Part shown: in pieces, positions 18,562-28,862 of the stretch
How positions within the stretch are numbered: the first letter of the stretch is position 1
How the letters are laid out: each line of letters begins with the position of its first letter
Source: Chloroflexi bacterium AL-N1
GTDB lineage: Bacteria; Chloroflexota; Chloroflexia; Chloroflexales; Roseiflexaceae
Assembly: GCA_013122435.1 (NCBI GenBank)
Contig: WYDT01000006.1
Location: forward strand, 124,001-188,000
Direction of reading: 5' to 3'
Length of the DNA stretch: 64,000 nucleotides
The notes under the pieces: generated by a model
What the model saw: only the letters and a program-made list of their open reading frames with translations
Database searches by the model: none
What the model was told of the DNA's origin: nothing
Translations under genes and position numbers: made by a program

Positions 18562-21500
18562 GTGAGAAGCCGTAGGCTGATGATTCCATTGATACTTGCT
18601 GTCTTTATATTAAGCAGTATGTTGGTCAGCGCACAAGAGAACGAACCACGACCGAACGGTCAGCAAGGTCTGGAGATGTATGTGGCAACCATCGACGATG
18701 CTGAAGTCGCACCCTTACGCGCAGCAGGCTACGATATTGTTGAGATCAACCATGTTCTTGGTGGAGTAGAAGTAAGTCTGGTGCTATCACCCTCTGAGCA
18801 CGCACAACTAGCCAGCAGAATGGGCTTACAATTATGGCGTAACAGCGATGGTCAGACCAGCACAGAGCTGGCCAACGAGATCGCACAGGATGGTGATGGA
18901 GTCTGGAAGCCCTTCGACGGTAATGATGGCATGCTCACTGAGATTGCTACCATTACTGAGGAATACCCCAATCTGGTCAAACGGGTTGATATTGGTGAAA
19001 GTGTGCAAGAACGCCCCATTGTAGCCCTCAAAGTCACAGAGGATGCCAATACGGTAGCTGACAATACCCGCCCAGCCGTGCTCTACTTCTCCCTCCAGCA
19101 CGCCCGCGAGTGGATCACGGGTGAAATGAATCGACGGCTCTTGCGGTATCTCCTGGACGAATATACGGCTGGAAATACCACAATACAATCCCTGCTGCAA
19201 ACCAACGAAGTCTGGTTTGTGCTGACTATGAACCCGGATGGCTATCAGTATACATTTGATGAAGAGCGACTCTGGCGAAAGAATGTGCGTGACAACGATG
19301 GCGATAATGCTATCACGTTCAATGACGGAGTCGATCTCAACCGCAATTGGCCCGACGAGCGCTGGGGCTACGATAACGAAGGTTCTAGTCCCAATATCAC
19401 ATCTTTTGGGTACCGCGGACCTGAGCCGGGCTCTGAACCTGAGACACAAGCGATGATTAATCTGATGGAACAGGTCGACTTTCGCTTTATGATCGATTAT
19501 CACTCCTTTGGTAATCTCATCCTCTATCCTTACGGATGGCAGGTACAAACACCTTCCAATGATGATGCTATCTTTGCCGCATTAGCAGGAACAGATGCTA
19601 ATCCGGCCATACCGGAGTATGATCCTGGAGTCGCAGCCGATCTCTACATCACCAACGGCGACTCGATAGACTACGCCTATGATACACACGATATCTTGGC
19701 TTTTGTCATTGAATTGACACGTGGGTATGGGTTTGTCTTTCCCGATGATGAGGAGCTTATTCAAGAAGTGTTCGAACAAAATCTCCCCTTCGCGCTTGAC
19801 TTATTGAAATCGGCGGCGAACCCGACCCAGCCAGTCTCACATCTGGATAGTGAAGTGGATGATCTCTATGTAGACAAATTCAGCGTTTCCTATGGAGATC
19901 CCCAAACAGTAGAAGCCACCGTTGCGCGCAGTCTGGAAAATGTCAATGTCAACTATCAGATTAATGATGGGGATCTGCAACGTATTCCAACAACCGAATG
20001 GCAAGGTGGTGAGCGCAACGGTGGGGGTGGCATCTACTACAAAACTGTTCGTGCCAAAATCACAGGGGCCAACCCAGGAGACACGGTTACCGTCTCCTTC
20101 AGCAGCAACGGCATTAGCAGCGATTCATTTACATACACATTGGTATCTGACAACGACGCTCAAGTATTGATTGTCGCCGATGAAGACTACACCGGCGCTG
20201 CCCCAGAGCAAGATGCTACCGAACCCAAATATCTTTCGTACTACGTCGAAGCGCTCAATGAAATGAATATCAAACCTGATATATATGATGTAGATGACAA
20301 CGAGCACACACCCCCCCATGCGCTTGGAGTTCTGAGCCACTACGATGCCGTTATCTGGTACACTGGCGATAACATTGTGAACCAGGAGCCCGGCATGCAA
20401 CCGGGTACGGCATCACGGTTAAGCAATGACCTGATGCTCGCAATGCGTGCCTACCTCAACGAGGGAGGGAAGCTATTCTACACTGGTAAATATGCGGGCC
20501 TCCCCTATGCTGAAAGCTACGATTTTGATCCGGTCGCCAACGAACCGTGTGGGAATGACGATGAAGTCAATGAACGCTGTGTCCCGCTCTCGAATGATTT
20601 CCTGCAATATTATTTGGGAGCCTTTGACTACACCAGCCCTGGTGGAACGATCTTCGATGATGCAGGAAATCCAACGGGCTTGTATGATATCGAGATCGAC
20701 GAAACCGTCCCAACATTCAGCGTACCTGCATGGACCTTTGGAACTGACAGTGCTAACAATCAGGACCACAGCGCACTGTTGCAGTTAACCAGCGCCGTTA
20801 TGCCAGCGGATGAGTTCCCCCAATTCGCCAGTACGATTGCCGGGCATTTTACTGGTGGTGTATTGTTGCCATACAGCGGCGACTATCTGCTCGACTCTGA
20901 TCAGGCCAATGGTAGTTACAAGCGGCTCACACGCACTATCGATTTGACGGATGCAACTGAGGCAAAACTGTCCTTCCGCACCTCGTATGAGACCGAAGTG
21001 GCCTGGGACTACTTCTTTGTGGAAGCTCATACTGTCGGCAATGATAATTGGACGACCTTACCCGATCAAAATGGGAACACCAGTACCGAAACGGGTCGTA
21101 GTTGTCTGAGTGGATGGAATGAAATTCATCCCTTTGTGGATCGGTATCAGACCTACATCCCTGGCACCGATGACACTCCTGCCACATGTACACCAATCGG
21201 CACCACTGGCGAATGGAACGCCGTTTCTGGCACATCTACCTGCTGGGAAGAATGGGTTATTGATCTCTCTGATTACGCTGGTTCCGAGATCACCATATCG
21301 TTGACCTACGCCAGTGATAGTGGCGTGCAAAGATCAGGCGTACTGCTTGATGACGTTATCATCTCTACCGGCGCAGAAACCTCGTTTGAGGATGGTCTCG
21401 GTGGCTGGGAAGTGACAGGACCACCAGAAGGCAGTCCTGGAAACGCGAATGACTTTACGCGAGTCTCCCGAGATGAGATAAACGAGGAAATTGGCGCGAT

Positions 21501-21657
21501 CATTACCACAGAAGACACGATCTACTTTGGCTTTGGCTTCGAGGGCATCGACACTGCAGAACAACGAACAACGGTTATGTTTGAAGCGATGGAGCACCTG
21601 TTGGAAGAAGGGCCAAATCTCGCAAGACTGTATTATCTGCCTATTGTAGGCCGCTAA
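18562..21657 (+). CDS. Secreted M14-family zinc carboxypeptidase
   Basis: A 1031-residue secreted metallocarboxypeptidase. Signal peptide about 1-24; a short propeptide-like domain (about 37-95); the M14 domain with zinc ligands His180 and Glu183 in QHAREWITGE, the DLNRNWP substrate motif, the third ligand His in DYHSFG, and the catalytic Glu in IELTRGYGF. The C-terminal half has beta-sandwich modules, including a GATase-like segment and a region resembling the jellyroll of immune-inhibitor-A proteases with many acidic, putative Ca-binding residues. It ends in LYYLPIVGR, a Tyr-Leu-Pro signature also seen near the N-terminus of the M6 protease here. GTG start with AAAGGAGGA six bases upstream. 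A hairpin terminator follows. Confidence 0.93.
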   Translation: MRSRRLMIPLILAVFILSSMLVSAQENEPRPNGQQGLEMYVATIDDAEVAPLRAAGYDIVEINHVLGGVEVSLVLSPSEHAQLASRMGLQLWRNSDGQTSTELANEIAQDGDGVWKPFDGNDGMLTEIATITEEYPNLVKRVDIGESVQERPIVALKVTEDANTVADNTRPAVLYFSLQHAREWITGEMNRRLLRYLLDEYTAGNTTIQSLLQTNEVWFVLTMNPDGYQYTFDEERLWRKNVRDNDGDNAITFNDGVDLNRNWPDERWGYDNEGSSPNITSFGYRGPEPGSEPETQAMINLMEQVDFRFMIDYHSFGNLILYPYGWQVQTPSNDDAIFAALAGTDANPAIPEYDPGVAADLYITNGDSIDYAYDTHDILAFVIELTRGYGFVFPDDEELIQEVFEQNLPFALDLLKSAANPTQPVSHLDSEVDDLYVDKFSVSYGDPQTVEATVARSLENVNVNYQINDGDLQRIPTTEWQGGERNGGGGIYYKTVRAKITGANPGDTVTVSFSSNGISSDSFTYTLVSDNDAQVLIVADEDYTGAAPEQDATEPKYLSYYVEALNEMNIKPDIYDVDDNEHTPPHALGVLSHYDAVIWYTGDNIVNQEPGMQPGTASRLSNDLMLAMRAYLNEGGKLFYTGKYAGLPYAESYDFDPVANEPCGNDDEVNERCVPLSNDFLQYYLGAFDYTSPGGTIFDDAGNPTGLYDIEIDETVPTFSVPAWTFGTDSANNQDHSALLQLTSAVMPADEFPQFASTIAGHFTGGVLLPYSGDYLLDSDQANGSYKRLTRTIDLTDATEAKLSFRTSYETEVAWDYFFVEAHTVGNDNWTTLPDQNGNTSTETGRSCLSGWNEIHPFVDRYQTYIPGTDDTPATCTPIGTTGEWNAVSGTSTCWEEWVIDLSDYAGSEITISLTYASDSGVQRSGVLLDDVIISTGAETSFEDGLGGWEVTGPPEGSPGNANDFTRVSRDEINEEIGAIITTEDTIYFGFGFEGIDTAEQRTTVMFEAMEHLLEEGPNLARLYYLPIVGR

Positions 21658-21683
21658 CACGCACACGCTAAGAGAACATCAAC

Positions 21684-21713
21684 AATGTCGATGGGTCAAT
21701 GCTCATCGGCATT
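21684..21713 (+). terminator. Terminator after the M14 gene
   Basis: 12-bp stem with two wobble pairs (21684-21695 with 21702-21713), 6-base loop, followed by TATTGTTTTA. It lies 26 bases after the stop. Confidence 0.65.
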
Positions 21714-21852
21714 TATTGTTTTACCACAAATTGTGTTCACAAACGACGTCTATCATTCCTCCTAGCACGCAGGTCGTATTCTCTTAAGCGTTTGACGACT
21801 GTGCCAACCAACGGTATCCTACACAGCGCAGAGATCAGCCAAAGGAATGTCA

Positions 21853-23814
21853 ATGGCCTCGTCTTCGGATACCCTATCGTTAGGTCGCGATTGGTCGCGC
21901 TGGGTAGCACAGAGCAAACTCACCACATCGTTACCAATACTACTCTTTATTGGGCTGGCTGCCATTGTGCTGCTGCTCAGTCAGACCTTGCTATTAAGCA
22001 GTTCACGGTCGACCCTCGACCTTGCTATTGGTAGTGCGGAATCGAGGCTGCTTACCACAAACATGTACGCAGTTGAAGAAGACATTCGTGGCACCTTCCG
22101 CTGGTCTGATGGCAACGGGCAGTTCACGTTCCGCCAGATTGGGCGCGGAGAAACCACCATTCTGCATGTGCGTACTGGACCACCGCCACCCGATCTCGTG
22201 GGTAGCGACCTCACTATCAGTTTCAACAATCAGCCCTACACCACCATTCCGCTCGATGAACGAGCACGCCTCTACCAAATCGTTGTGCCGCCATCTGCCA
22301 TACGTTTTGGTGACTTCAACGTGGGGATGCAGAGCCCGACAATCACGGTGCCACCTGACACACGACAGGTCGGGATACGTCTCGAAGAAGCTACTCTCGA
22401 CATCATAAGTACGGGATGGATCTGGCCTTCTATACCGCTTGTTGCTGTGCAGACAACCTTGCTAACCTTATTCGCCATGCTCATGCGACGTCTTCATCTG
22501 AAGTTCTGGATGGTTGGTGGAAGCCTGCTGCTCGTGGCCAGCGTATTGGTCATTGGGTTCAACTACCAGACGCTGCTGTTCTTCCCCTACGTGGCACGGC
22601 TCACCATGGCCTTAGTGATTCTGCTCGGGCTGACGCTCTGGGTGCCCAGGCTGTTAGAACGACACGCCAGTTGGCTGGGCGCACCACGCATTCTGCATGC
22701 CTTGTGGGGCTTGACTGTACTGGCCTGTTTGGTGCGCTGGGTCGGCTCGCTCTACCCGCTCTTCTCTGCCTACGATCTGCCCCTGAACACCGACCGCTTT
22801 TTGAGCACCATCAATGGCACGCTGGTGATGACCAACCGCTCCTTTGAGTTTCGCGGTGGTGTAACCGTGTACCCCCCTGGCCCGTATCTGGTGCTCCTGC
22901 CAGGAATGTTTTCCAGCATTCTTCCTGCCCTTATTGTACAGGGAGGTATCTCGCTCATCGATGGGTTAAGTACGCTGACGATTGCTGGGCTGGCTCGTAA
23001 ACTCGGCGCCAGCACCCGCGCAACGCTCTTTAGCGCACTGATATATGCCGTCATCCCCATCAGCCTGACATCGCTGTGGTGGGGCCATACCGCTCAGATC
23101 TTTGGGCAGGCGCTGATGGCACCGCTGGCTATCGTGTTGCTGATGGCACTGCAAACAGCCCAGAGACGCTACTGGTGGTTTGCCGGGGTGATATTGAGCG
23201 TTGCTTTCCTCACCCACATCGGCGTGACCATCCTGGCCGTGGCGTGGCTGGGACTGGCGTGGGTCGCACTAGGGCTACAGCACACAGTTCCGCGCTCAAC
23301 GTGGTGGCAGTTCACCATTATGCTGGGTATTAGTGGCATTATCGGCTTTGTATTTGCGTATGCGCCCGTCGCCACGATGAAGGTCGAGGAGTCTCTGGCA
23401 GTTGGAGAACAGGTACTCGAAGGAAGCTATGTCCCGGCATACAATCTGATTGCACGGGCCTTCTGGATTTCGTTCCATCCGCTGGGTATTCTGTTGCTCC
23501 TTCCCGGCGTGTTGTTGCTCTGGCGTGGTCTGCCATGTGGTGGGGCGGAGTTGGTCGGCGGCTGGCTGGGTACCGTGATCGTCTTCTGGGCAGTGGAGAT
23601 GTACAGTGGTCTGCAAGTGCGCTATCTGGTATTCCTCACACCACTCGCGTGCCTCTTTGCAGCCGTACTCCTCGATCAGGTGTTGCGCCGAGGTCATGCC
23701 AGTCGCTATGTGGCATGGGGAGTGTTGCTCCTCATTAGTGTGCAGAGTTGTCTGGTGTGGTATATCGGCACATTCACCGGCGTAGCACCATCAATGATTC
23801 CGTTGTTGCGGTAG
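21853..23814 (+). CDS. GT-C-type membrane glycosyltransferase-like protein
   Basis: A 653-residue polytopic protein: one span near the N-terminus, an extracytoplasmic beta-rich domain (about 50-190) with RTGPPPPDLVG, then about eleven further membrane segments. The loop after the second block (PLNTDRFLSTING, with VYPPGPYL further on) resembles the first-loop region of GT-C transferases that use polyprenyl-phosphate sugars, though the usual acidic pair is not certain. I place the start at ATG 21853 (MASSSDTL) because AAAGGA at 21841-21846 is six bases upstream; the ATG at 21847 abuts that site. Likely role: transfer of a sugar to a surface polymer or protein. Specific substrate unknown. Confidence 0.7.
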   Translation: MASSSDTLSLGRDWSRWVAQSKLTTSLPILLFIGLAAIVLLLSQTLLLSSSRSTLDLAIGSAESRLLTTNMYAVEEDIRGTFRWSDGNGQFTFRQIGRGETTILHVRTGPPPPDLVGSDLTISFNNQPYTTIPLDERARLYQIVVPPSAIRFGDFNVGMQSPTITVPPDTRQVGIRLEEATLDIISTGWIWPSIPLVAVQTTLLTLFAMLMRRLHLKFWMVGGSLLLVASVLVIGFNYQTLLFFPYVARLTMALVILLGLTLWVPRLLERHASWLGAPRILHALWGLTVLACLVRWVGSLYPLFSAYDLPLNTDRFLSTINGTLVMTNRSFEFRGGVTVYPPGPYLVLLPGMFSSILPALIVQGGISLIDGLSTLTIAGLARKLGASTRATLFSALIYAVIPISLTSLWWGHTAQIFGQALMAPLAIVLLMALQTAQRRYWWFAGVILSVAFLTHIGVTILAVAWLGLAWVALGLQHTVPRSTWWQFTIMLGISGIIGFVFAYAPVATMKVEESLAVGEQVLEGSYVPAYNLIARAFWISFHPLGILLLLPGVLLLWRGLPCGGAELVGGWLGTVIVFWAVEMYSGLQVRYLVFLTPLACLFAAVLLDQVLRRGHASRYVAWGVLLLISVQSCLVWYIGTFTGVAPSMIPLLR

Positions 23815-24066
23815 GCTCTCCCATCCCCCTGAGTGATTGTTGTACTATAGTTACAAACCAAACTAGCCTCTACACTTCCGTTTGTTCCATAACAGTTCTC
23901 TTCCTAGCAAAGTGCACAGCAATGTTTCTGGCACATACATCGATACTATTTATCATACGAATGGCATATGTCTCCCTGAGCATTTTTTGAACATTTACAA
24001 CTTACAATATCCATGTTTTTCTCATATACTGCAAAAGTATATTCTTTTAACTTCAGGAAGTGAGAC

Positions 24067-25941
24067 ATGCTGCAACGTCTTTATTACACACTCTCCTTTG
24101 CCATTTTCGGGATAGTATGCTTACCGCTTGTTACATTTGGGCAAGCATCAAGCCCATCCCATTCTGCTGTATCGACACAAGAGCCTGGTTTGAGATACGC
24201 TTACTATGAAGGTATTTGGAATAGTCTCCCCGTTTTTGAGTCGCTCTCACCAGAGAAGATCGGCACCGTGAAAACATTTGACCTTACACCGCGTATACGC
24301 GATGATACCTTTGCCTTTCATTTTGAAGGTTATATCGATATCGTAACTGACGGTGTTTATACATTTACGACAGTATCAGATGATGGGAGCCAGCTATTTA
24401 TCAATGATCAGTTGGTCGTTGACAATGACAGCCTCCATGCAGCTCAGGAACGCTCCGGTACGATTGAGCTATCGGCCGGAAAATATCCTATTGTTGCTAC
24501 GTTCTTTGAGAAATATGGTCAGGAACGATTTCAGGTGCTCTATGCCGGACCAGGAATTGAAACACAACCCATCCCTAATACAATCCTCTTTCACGAACAG
24601 GAAATGGCCTCTGTATTGTCGGCATTTCCTGGTGCCGAGGGATTTGGTACCCAAACAACGCATGGTCGTGGTGGTCAAGTGATTGCAGTTACCAACCTCA
24701 ACAATGATGGCCCAGGAAGCCTGCGCGAGGCTATCGATACCTCTGGGCCACGTATTATTGTATTTCGTACAAGTGGATGTATTCAACTCGATGAAGCACT
24801 GGTCATTCAAGAGCCGTATGTCATGATTGCCGGACAAACAGCTCCTGGTGGTATCTGTCTCAAAGGATCTGGCCTTTCGATTGCGACACACGATGTAGTC
24901 GTGCGATTTGTGCGAAGCCGTCCTGGAGATGGACCCGGTGAAGACCCGGAAAACCGCGATGCCTTTCAAATTGCTCCATTTTTGAGCAATAACGAAGTCC
25001 GTGAATCGTACAATATCGTGCTTGATCATGTTTCAGCGAGTTGGGGTATTGATGAAACTGTATCCGTATATGGCAGCCTCGATCCGGCTTCGGATATCAA
25101 AGCTTCTGATATCACCATCCAATGGAGTGTTATAGCAGAGGGTCTCGATGAGAGCTTACATCCCAAGGGAGCGCACAGCAAAGGTGTGCTTATCGGGGGT
25201 GGAGCACAAAATATATCACTGCATCACAACATTATTGCCCACAATGCTGAACGACATCCCTTGTTTAAAACTGGAACCACAGGGGACCTTGTAAACAATG
25301 TCATCTATAATGCTCCCTGGGGCATAGGTCTTGTCAATGAGGATGCCACACAGATAAATCCATCAGGCTTAAACCTTATTGGCAATACCATGATCGAGGG
25401 ACCTGATAGTACAGACAAAACATACGGGCTGAATCTTGATGGAAATTATCTTACTGAACGAGCAGCATTCTTTGTGCAGGGAAATAAAAGTCCACAGCGA
25501 CAGAATGATAGTCAGGACGAATGGGACTTTGTACGGACTGTTGATCTCGATATTGATACATATCGTGCAAACAGCCCAGTCTTCCAAGCACCGCCTGTGA
25601 CGACATGGCCTGCAGACGAAGCACGCGAAACAGTACTTGACGCTGTTGGGGCTACACTGCCGCAACGTGATGCAGTTGATGCACGTATTATTGATGATGT
25701 TCGCAATGGTACAGGGCGCATTATCGATTCCCCTGAAGATGTTAGTGGGTATCCATCATATCCCACAGGAACAGCACCTGTTGATAGTGATGCCGATGGC
25801 ATGCCTGATAGTTGGGAGGAAGAGCATCACCTTGATGCTGATGATCCTTCTGACGGAACTACGGATAGGGATGGAGATGGCTATACAAATGTTGAGGAAT
25901 ACCTAAACAGTTTGGTTCCTGACTCCGCTTACGGACAATAG
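24067..25941 (+). CDS. Secreted PA14 / pectate-lyase-like beta-helix protein with Ca-binding tail
   Basis: A 624-residue secreted protein. Signal peptide about 1-26; PA14 domain about 37-180 (FTTVSDDGSQLFINDQLVVD is diagnostic); then a right-handed beta-helix of the pectate-lyase-like type (about 188-480) beginning FPGAEGFGTQTTHGRGGQV and containing GPGSLREAI and IAGQTAPGG, the usual opening of this family. The C-terminus has DSDADGMPDSWEEE and DRDGDGYTNVEEYLN, calcium-binding repeats. Likely binds a polysaccharide through PA14 and cleaves an acidic polysaccharide; substrate not proven. AGGAAGTGAG precedes the ATG. A strong terminator follows. Confidence 0.9.
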   Translation: MLQRLYYTLSFAIFGIVCLPLVTFGQASSPSHSAVSTQEPGLRYAYYEGIWNSLPVFESLSPEKIGTVKTFDLTPRIRDDTFAFHFEGYIDIVTDGVYTFTTVSDDGSQLFINDQLVVDNDSLHAAQERSGTIELSAGKYPIVATFFEKYGQERFQVLYAGPGIETQPIPNTILFHEQEMASVLSAFPGAEGFGTQTTHGRGGQVIAVTNLNNDGPGSLREAIDTSGPRIIVFRTSGCIQLDEALVIQEPYVMIAGQTAPGGICLKGSGLSIATHDVVVRFVRSRPGDGPGEDPENRDAFQIAPFLSNNEVRESYNIVLDHVSASWGIDETVSVYGSLDPASDIKASDITIQWSVIAEGLDESLHPKGAHSKGVLIGGGAQNISLHHNIIAHNAERHPLFKTGTTGDLVNNVIYNAPWGIGLVNEDATQINPSGLNLIGNTMIEGPDSTDKTYGLNLDGNYLTERAAFFVQGNKSPQRQNDSQDEWDFVRTVDLDIDTYRANSPVFQAPPVTTWPADEARETVLDAVGATLPQRDAVDARIIDDVRNGTGRIIDSPEDVSGYPSYPTGTAPVDSDADGMPDSWEEEHHLDADDPSDGTTDRDGDGYTNVEEYLNSLVPDSAYGQ

Positions 25942-25950
25942 CTTTCGATG

Positions 25951-25981
25951 CAAACAGGGAAGAACATTTTTTCCCTGTTTG
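25951..25981 (+). terminator. Terminator after the pectate-lyase-like gene
   Basis: Perfect 11-bp stem CAAACAGGGAA/TTCCCTGTTTG (25951-25961 and 25971-25981) with a 9-base loop, 9 bases after the stop, followed by TATTTCCTC. Confidence 0.8.
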
Positions 25982-26084
25982 TATTTCCTCACAAGAAATT
26001 ATTCAACGCATAACTCCCTCTCATGATCTTTGATGACTCCATATGTCACAGCAATTGTGTGCATCGCCTGAAGAGCAGAAAGAG

Positions 26085-26636
26085 CTAACGTGCCGTTTCA
26101 TTTACTCTATACGAACCTATCAGCAGTTGGATTTCCCCACAATGCTCGGATTCGTGTTGGGCCAGATGGCGTAGTACTGCTTCTGGGGTCATTTCATAGG
26201 TGCCATCATCTTCTTCACGCCGCACAATTGCTCGAAACACATCTAGACGCATCGGCTTGAAAACCTCATGGACTTTGGCACGTGCAACTGCCAGGCATTG
26301 CTCATATGCCGGTAGACTCCAGCCAGTGACAGGTGAAAGTTGTTCATGTTGATCGGTTAAGGGATAGGGGAAAAGATCGGCAACATCATCAGGATAAGGT
26401 TCTTGTAACAAATTATCGTATACCCAGTTGAGATCGGTTAGCGCGAGATGATACAGAATGGTGCCAATGGTGTTGATCCCAACGGTTGGTGGTGCATCCA
26501 GATCAGACTCCTGCACTGATCTAAGCGCGAAGTGCAATCGTGCTCGTGCATCTTCTAAGATGGCTAACCAGAGACCAATGTCAGGATGACAATGCGGAAC
26601 AGGCTCTACACTAAAACGAGGGATGTGTGTGCTCAC
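26085..26636 (-). CDS. DinB-family protein
   Basis: A 183-residue four-helix-bundle protein of the DinB/DUF664-like superfamily: GINTIGTILYHLALTDLNWVYD carries the first metal-type histidine and VLRHLAQHESEHCGEI the C-terminal His pair (H-x3-H). DinB-like proteins are metal-dependent thiol transferases or unknown enzymes. I choose GTG at 26636 over an upstream ATG (26699) because AAGGAGGTG sits eight bases before it and the longer form would overlap the divergent regulator's control region. Divergently transcribed from a WYL-type regulator 102 bases away, a common pairing that suggests direct regulation. Confidence 0.82.
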   Translation of the reverse strand: MSTHIPRFSVEPVPHCHPDIGLWLAILEDARARLHFALRSVQESDLDAPPTVGINTIGTILYHLALTDLNWVYDNLLQEPYPDDVADLFPYPLTDQHEQLSPVTGWSLPAYEQCLAVARAKVHEVFKPMRLDVFRAIVRREEDDGTYEMTPEAVLRHLAQHESEHCGEIQLLIGSYRVNETAR

Positions 26637-26738
26637 AAGAACACCTCCTTGTACGTCGATACAACAATTGAAGCTATGATACACTTCTGTTGGTGCCATC
26701 TTTTGTCACTAACACATGTGCGATTTCCGAGGACTCTG

Positions 26739-27695
26739 ATGCGTGCTGATCGTTTACTTGCTATCCTGTTTCATCTACAAATACACCAGAATATGACAAC
26801 GTACCAATTGGCTGAACTCCTGGAAGTTTCCCGACGTACCATTTTGCGCGATATTGAAGCCCTCTCAGCAGCCGGAGTCCCTCTGTACACACAGAGTGGT
26901 ACCGGTGGTGGAATCAGACTGGATGAGCGGTACCGGCTCTCTTTAACTGGTTTGCACACAGCCGAAGCACAGGCCCTATTTTTTTCCGGTAACACCACAT
27001 TACTGGCAGACATCGGACTTGCGGAGTCTGCTAAACGCCTACTGCTCAAGTTCTATGCCACCCTACCAGCGCTCCATCAACAAGCGGTTGCACATATGCA
27101 ACAACGTTTGCTGATTGACTCAACGTGGTGGGTCGACATACACGCCCCTGACTCTGTGCCATACTTGCTTGACGCGGTAAATCAGGATCGTTACTTACAG
27201 ATGATCTATCAACATCATGATGGTCACATTGTTGAACGCACTGTAGAGCCTTATGGTTTGGTCGCCAAAGCTGGAACGTGGTATCTGATTGCCCGACGGA
27301 TGGAGGAGTTTCGCATCTACCGGGTATCACGTATTCATCAGGTGACCATGCAAGACCACACCTTTCAGCGTCAGGCGGATTTTGATCTGCAGCACTTCTG
27401 GCAAACGCATATCCACAGGTTTGTGGAGTCGCTCCTCCATTACCGCTATACGCTCAAGATTCGTGAGGAACGGAAGGATTTTGTACGATGGTACAGTACC
27501 GGACGGTATCAGATTATCGAAACTGAGCACGATGAAGGATGGTTTACAGCGCATTTTGAAGCAGAGGGGATAGAACCGGCCATGATGTTTGTCTTTGGGT
27601 TAGGAAAAGATGTCATTGTCATCAAACCACCATCATTGATCAATGCCATCCTGGATCGTAGTCAGGATATGTGCAAACATCACGTACCAGACTAA
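26739..27695 (+). CDS. YafY-type HTH/WYL transcriptional regulator
   Basis: A 318-residue regulator: N-terminal DeoR/HTH_11-type winged helix (TTYQLAELLEVSRRTILRDIEAL, about 20-42) followed by a WYL domain (about 137-220) containing VEPYGLVAKAGTWYLIAR and the following FRIYRVSRI, then a C-terminal WCX extension. WYL domains bind small nucleic acids or nucleotides and regulate stress or damage genes. The start at 26739 (MRADRLLAILFHLQ) fits the conserved N-terminus and has GAGG upstream; upstream in-frame ATGs would run into the divergent gene. Probably regulates the DinB-like gene opposite. Confidence 0.92.
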   Translation: MRADRLLAILFHLQIHQNMTTYQLAELLEVSRRTILRDIEALSAAGVPLYTQSGTGGGIRLDERYRLSLTGLHTAEAQALFFSGNTTLLADIGLAESAKRLLLKFYATLPALHQQAVAHMQQRLLIDSTWWVDIHAPDSVPYLLDAVNQDRYLQMIYQHHDGHIVERTVEPYGLVAKAGTWYLIARRMEEFRIYRVSRIHQVTMQDHTFQRQADFDLQHFWQTHIHRFVESLLHYRYTLKIREERKDFVRWYSTGRYQIIETEHDEGWFTAHFEAEGIEPAMMFVFGLGKDVIVIKPPSLINAILDRSQDMCKHHVPD

Positions 27696-27752
27696 GTTAG
27701 AACAGGGGTATAATTCGCGTGCAAAGATACAAAGACGATTGGTAGTCAGCAA

Positions 27753-28862
27753 TTACTTTGAGAATGAAACATAGCGAGTCTGCACAGCCGCCAATCGCTC
27801 CCGATCTACTGTGACGCCAATGCCAGTACCTTGCGGCACAGCAACTGTTGAGTTGGCACTAAGGACAAAATCTGGTTCGGCCACATCCTGTTGATAGTAA
27901 CGCGCCGATGCGGAGATGTCCCCCGGCAGGATGAAGTTCGGGAGGGTGGCCAGCACAACATTCACTGCTCGCCCAATATTCGTCTCCAACATCCCACCAC
28001 ACCATACCGGAACCTGATGTGCTGCACAGAGATCGTGAATCTGGAGAGCCGCCGACAGCCCACCCACACGACCAACCTTGATGTTGATAATACGGCATGC
28101 ACCAATCTCCAAGGCCCACCGTGCGTGATCTGGTGAGTGGATACTTTCGTCCAGACAGATCGGCGTCTGCAGTTGTGTTTGCAATGTAGCGTGATCAACG
28201 ATATCGTCATGATGCAATGGTTGCTCAATTAGTAAAAGACCGAACTGATCGAGTTCACGCAAAATCGCCACATCATCGAGCGTGTAGGCCGAGTTCGCGT
28301 CGACCTGGAGCAGCAGATCGGGCCAGCGCTCACGCACCGCACGCACAACGGCTACATCCCAAGCAGGTTTGATTTTGAGCTTGACTCGCTGGTAGCCCTC
28401 ATCGACATACTGCGTGACAATATTCATCAGCGCATCCACCGTGGGCTCAATCCCTATGCTCACACCCACGGGTACCTCGGTACGGGTTCCGCCAAGCAGC
28501 TGTGTGAGCGACACACCACGCACCTGTGCGGCAAGATCCCATATGGCATTTTCAAGGGCCGCCCGTGCCATCTGGTGGCCACGTACACGCGCAAACCAGC
28601 CAGACACATCAGTAGGCTCATCGACAGTTTGACCCAATGCCAGCGGCACGAGGAAGTCAGACAGCACATGCCAGGCCGTTTCGACCGTCTCGCTGGAGTA
28701 CCATGGCCCACTCATCGCCACGCATTCGCCCCAACCAATCAGATCATCGGTATGAACTGCGACCAGAATACATGTACGCGTTGACTCACGACCAAAACTC
28801 GTCTCGAACGGATGGACCAGCGGAAGTTCAATCTGGTATAACTCGACTCGTTTGATATGCAT
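27753..28862 (-). CDS. menC: N-acylamino-acid racemase / o-succinylbenzoate synthase (enolase superfamily)
   Basis: A 369-residue enolase-superfamily enzyme of the MenC type 2/NSAR group. Catalytic Lys in VKLKIKP (about 161-167), metal ligands Asp in QVDANSAY, Glu in LIEQPL and Asp in CLDESIH, and the second catalytic Lys in NIKVGRVGG. GGMLETNIGRA near the C-terminus is typical of the OSBS/N-succinylamino-acid racemase branch. The start overlaps the upstream GNAT gene by 35 bases, so the two are coupled. No menaquinone genes are nearby, and the GNAT partner favours the N-succinyl-amino-acid racemase role over menaquinone synthesis (inference); the gene symbol follows the family, not proven function. 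Confidence 0.88.
   Translation of the reverse strand: MHIKRVELYQIELPLVHPFETSFGRESTRTCILVAVHTDDLIGWGECVAMSGPWYSSETVETAWHVLSDFLVPLALGQTVDEPTDVSGWFARVRGHQMARAALENAIWDLAAQVRGVSLTQLLGGTRTEVPVGVSIGIEPTVDALMNIVTQYVDEGYQRVKLKIKPAWDVAVVRAVRERWPDLLLQVDANSAYTLDDVAILRELDQFGLLLIEQPLHHDDIVDHATLQTQLQTPICLDESIHSPDHARWALEIGACRIINIKVGRVGGLSAALQIHDLCAAHQVPVWCGGMLETNIGRAVNVVLATLPNFILPGDISASARYYQQDVAEPDFVLSANSTVAVPQGTGIGVTVDRERLAAVQTRYVSFSK

Noticed and set aside
22003-23697. Several open frames opposite the membrane glycosyltransferase gene
   Set aside because: They are low-complexity shadows of the real gene with Cys/Arg/His-rich translations.
26586-26738. Longer N-terminus for the WYL regulator
   Set aside because: It would overlap the divergent DinB gene and adds residues not seen in the family; ATG 26739 matches the conserved start.
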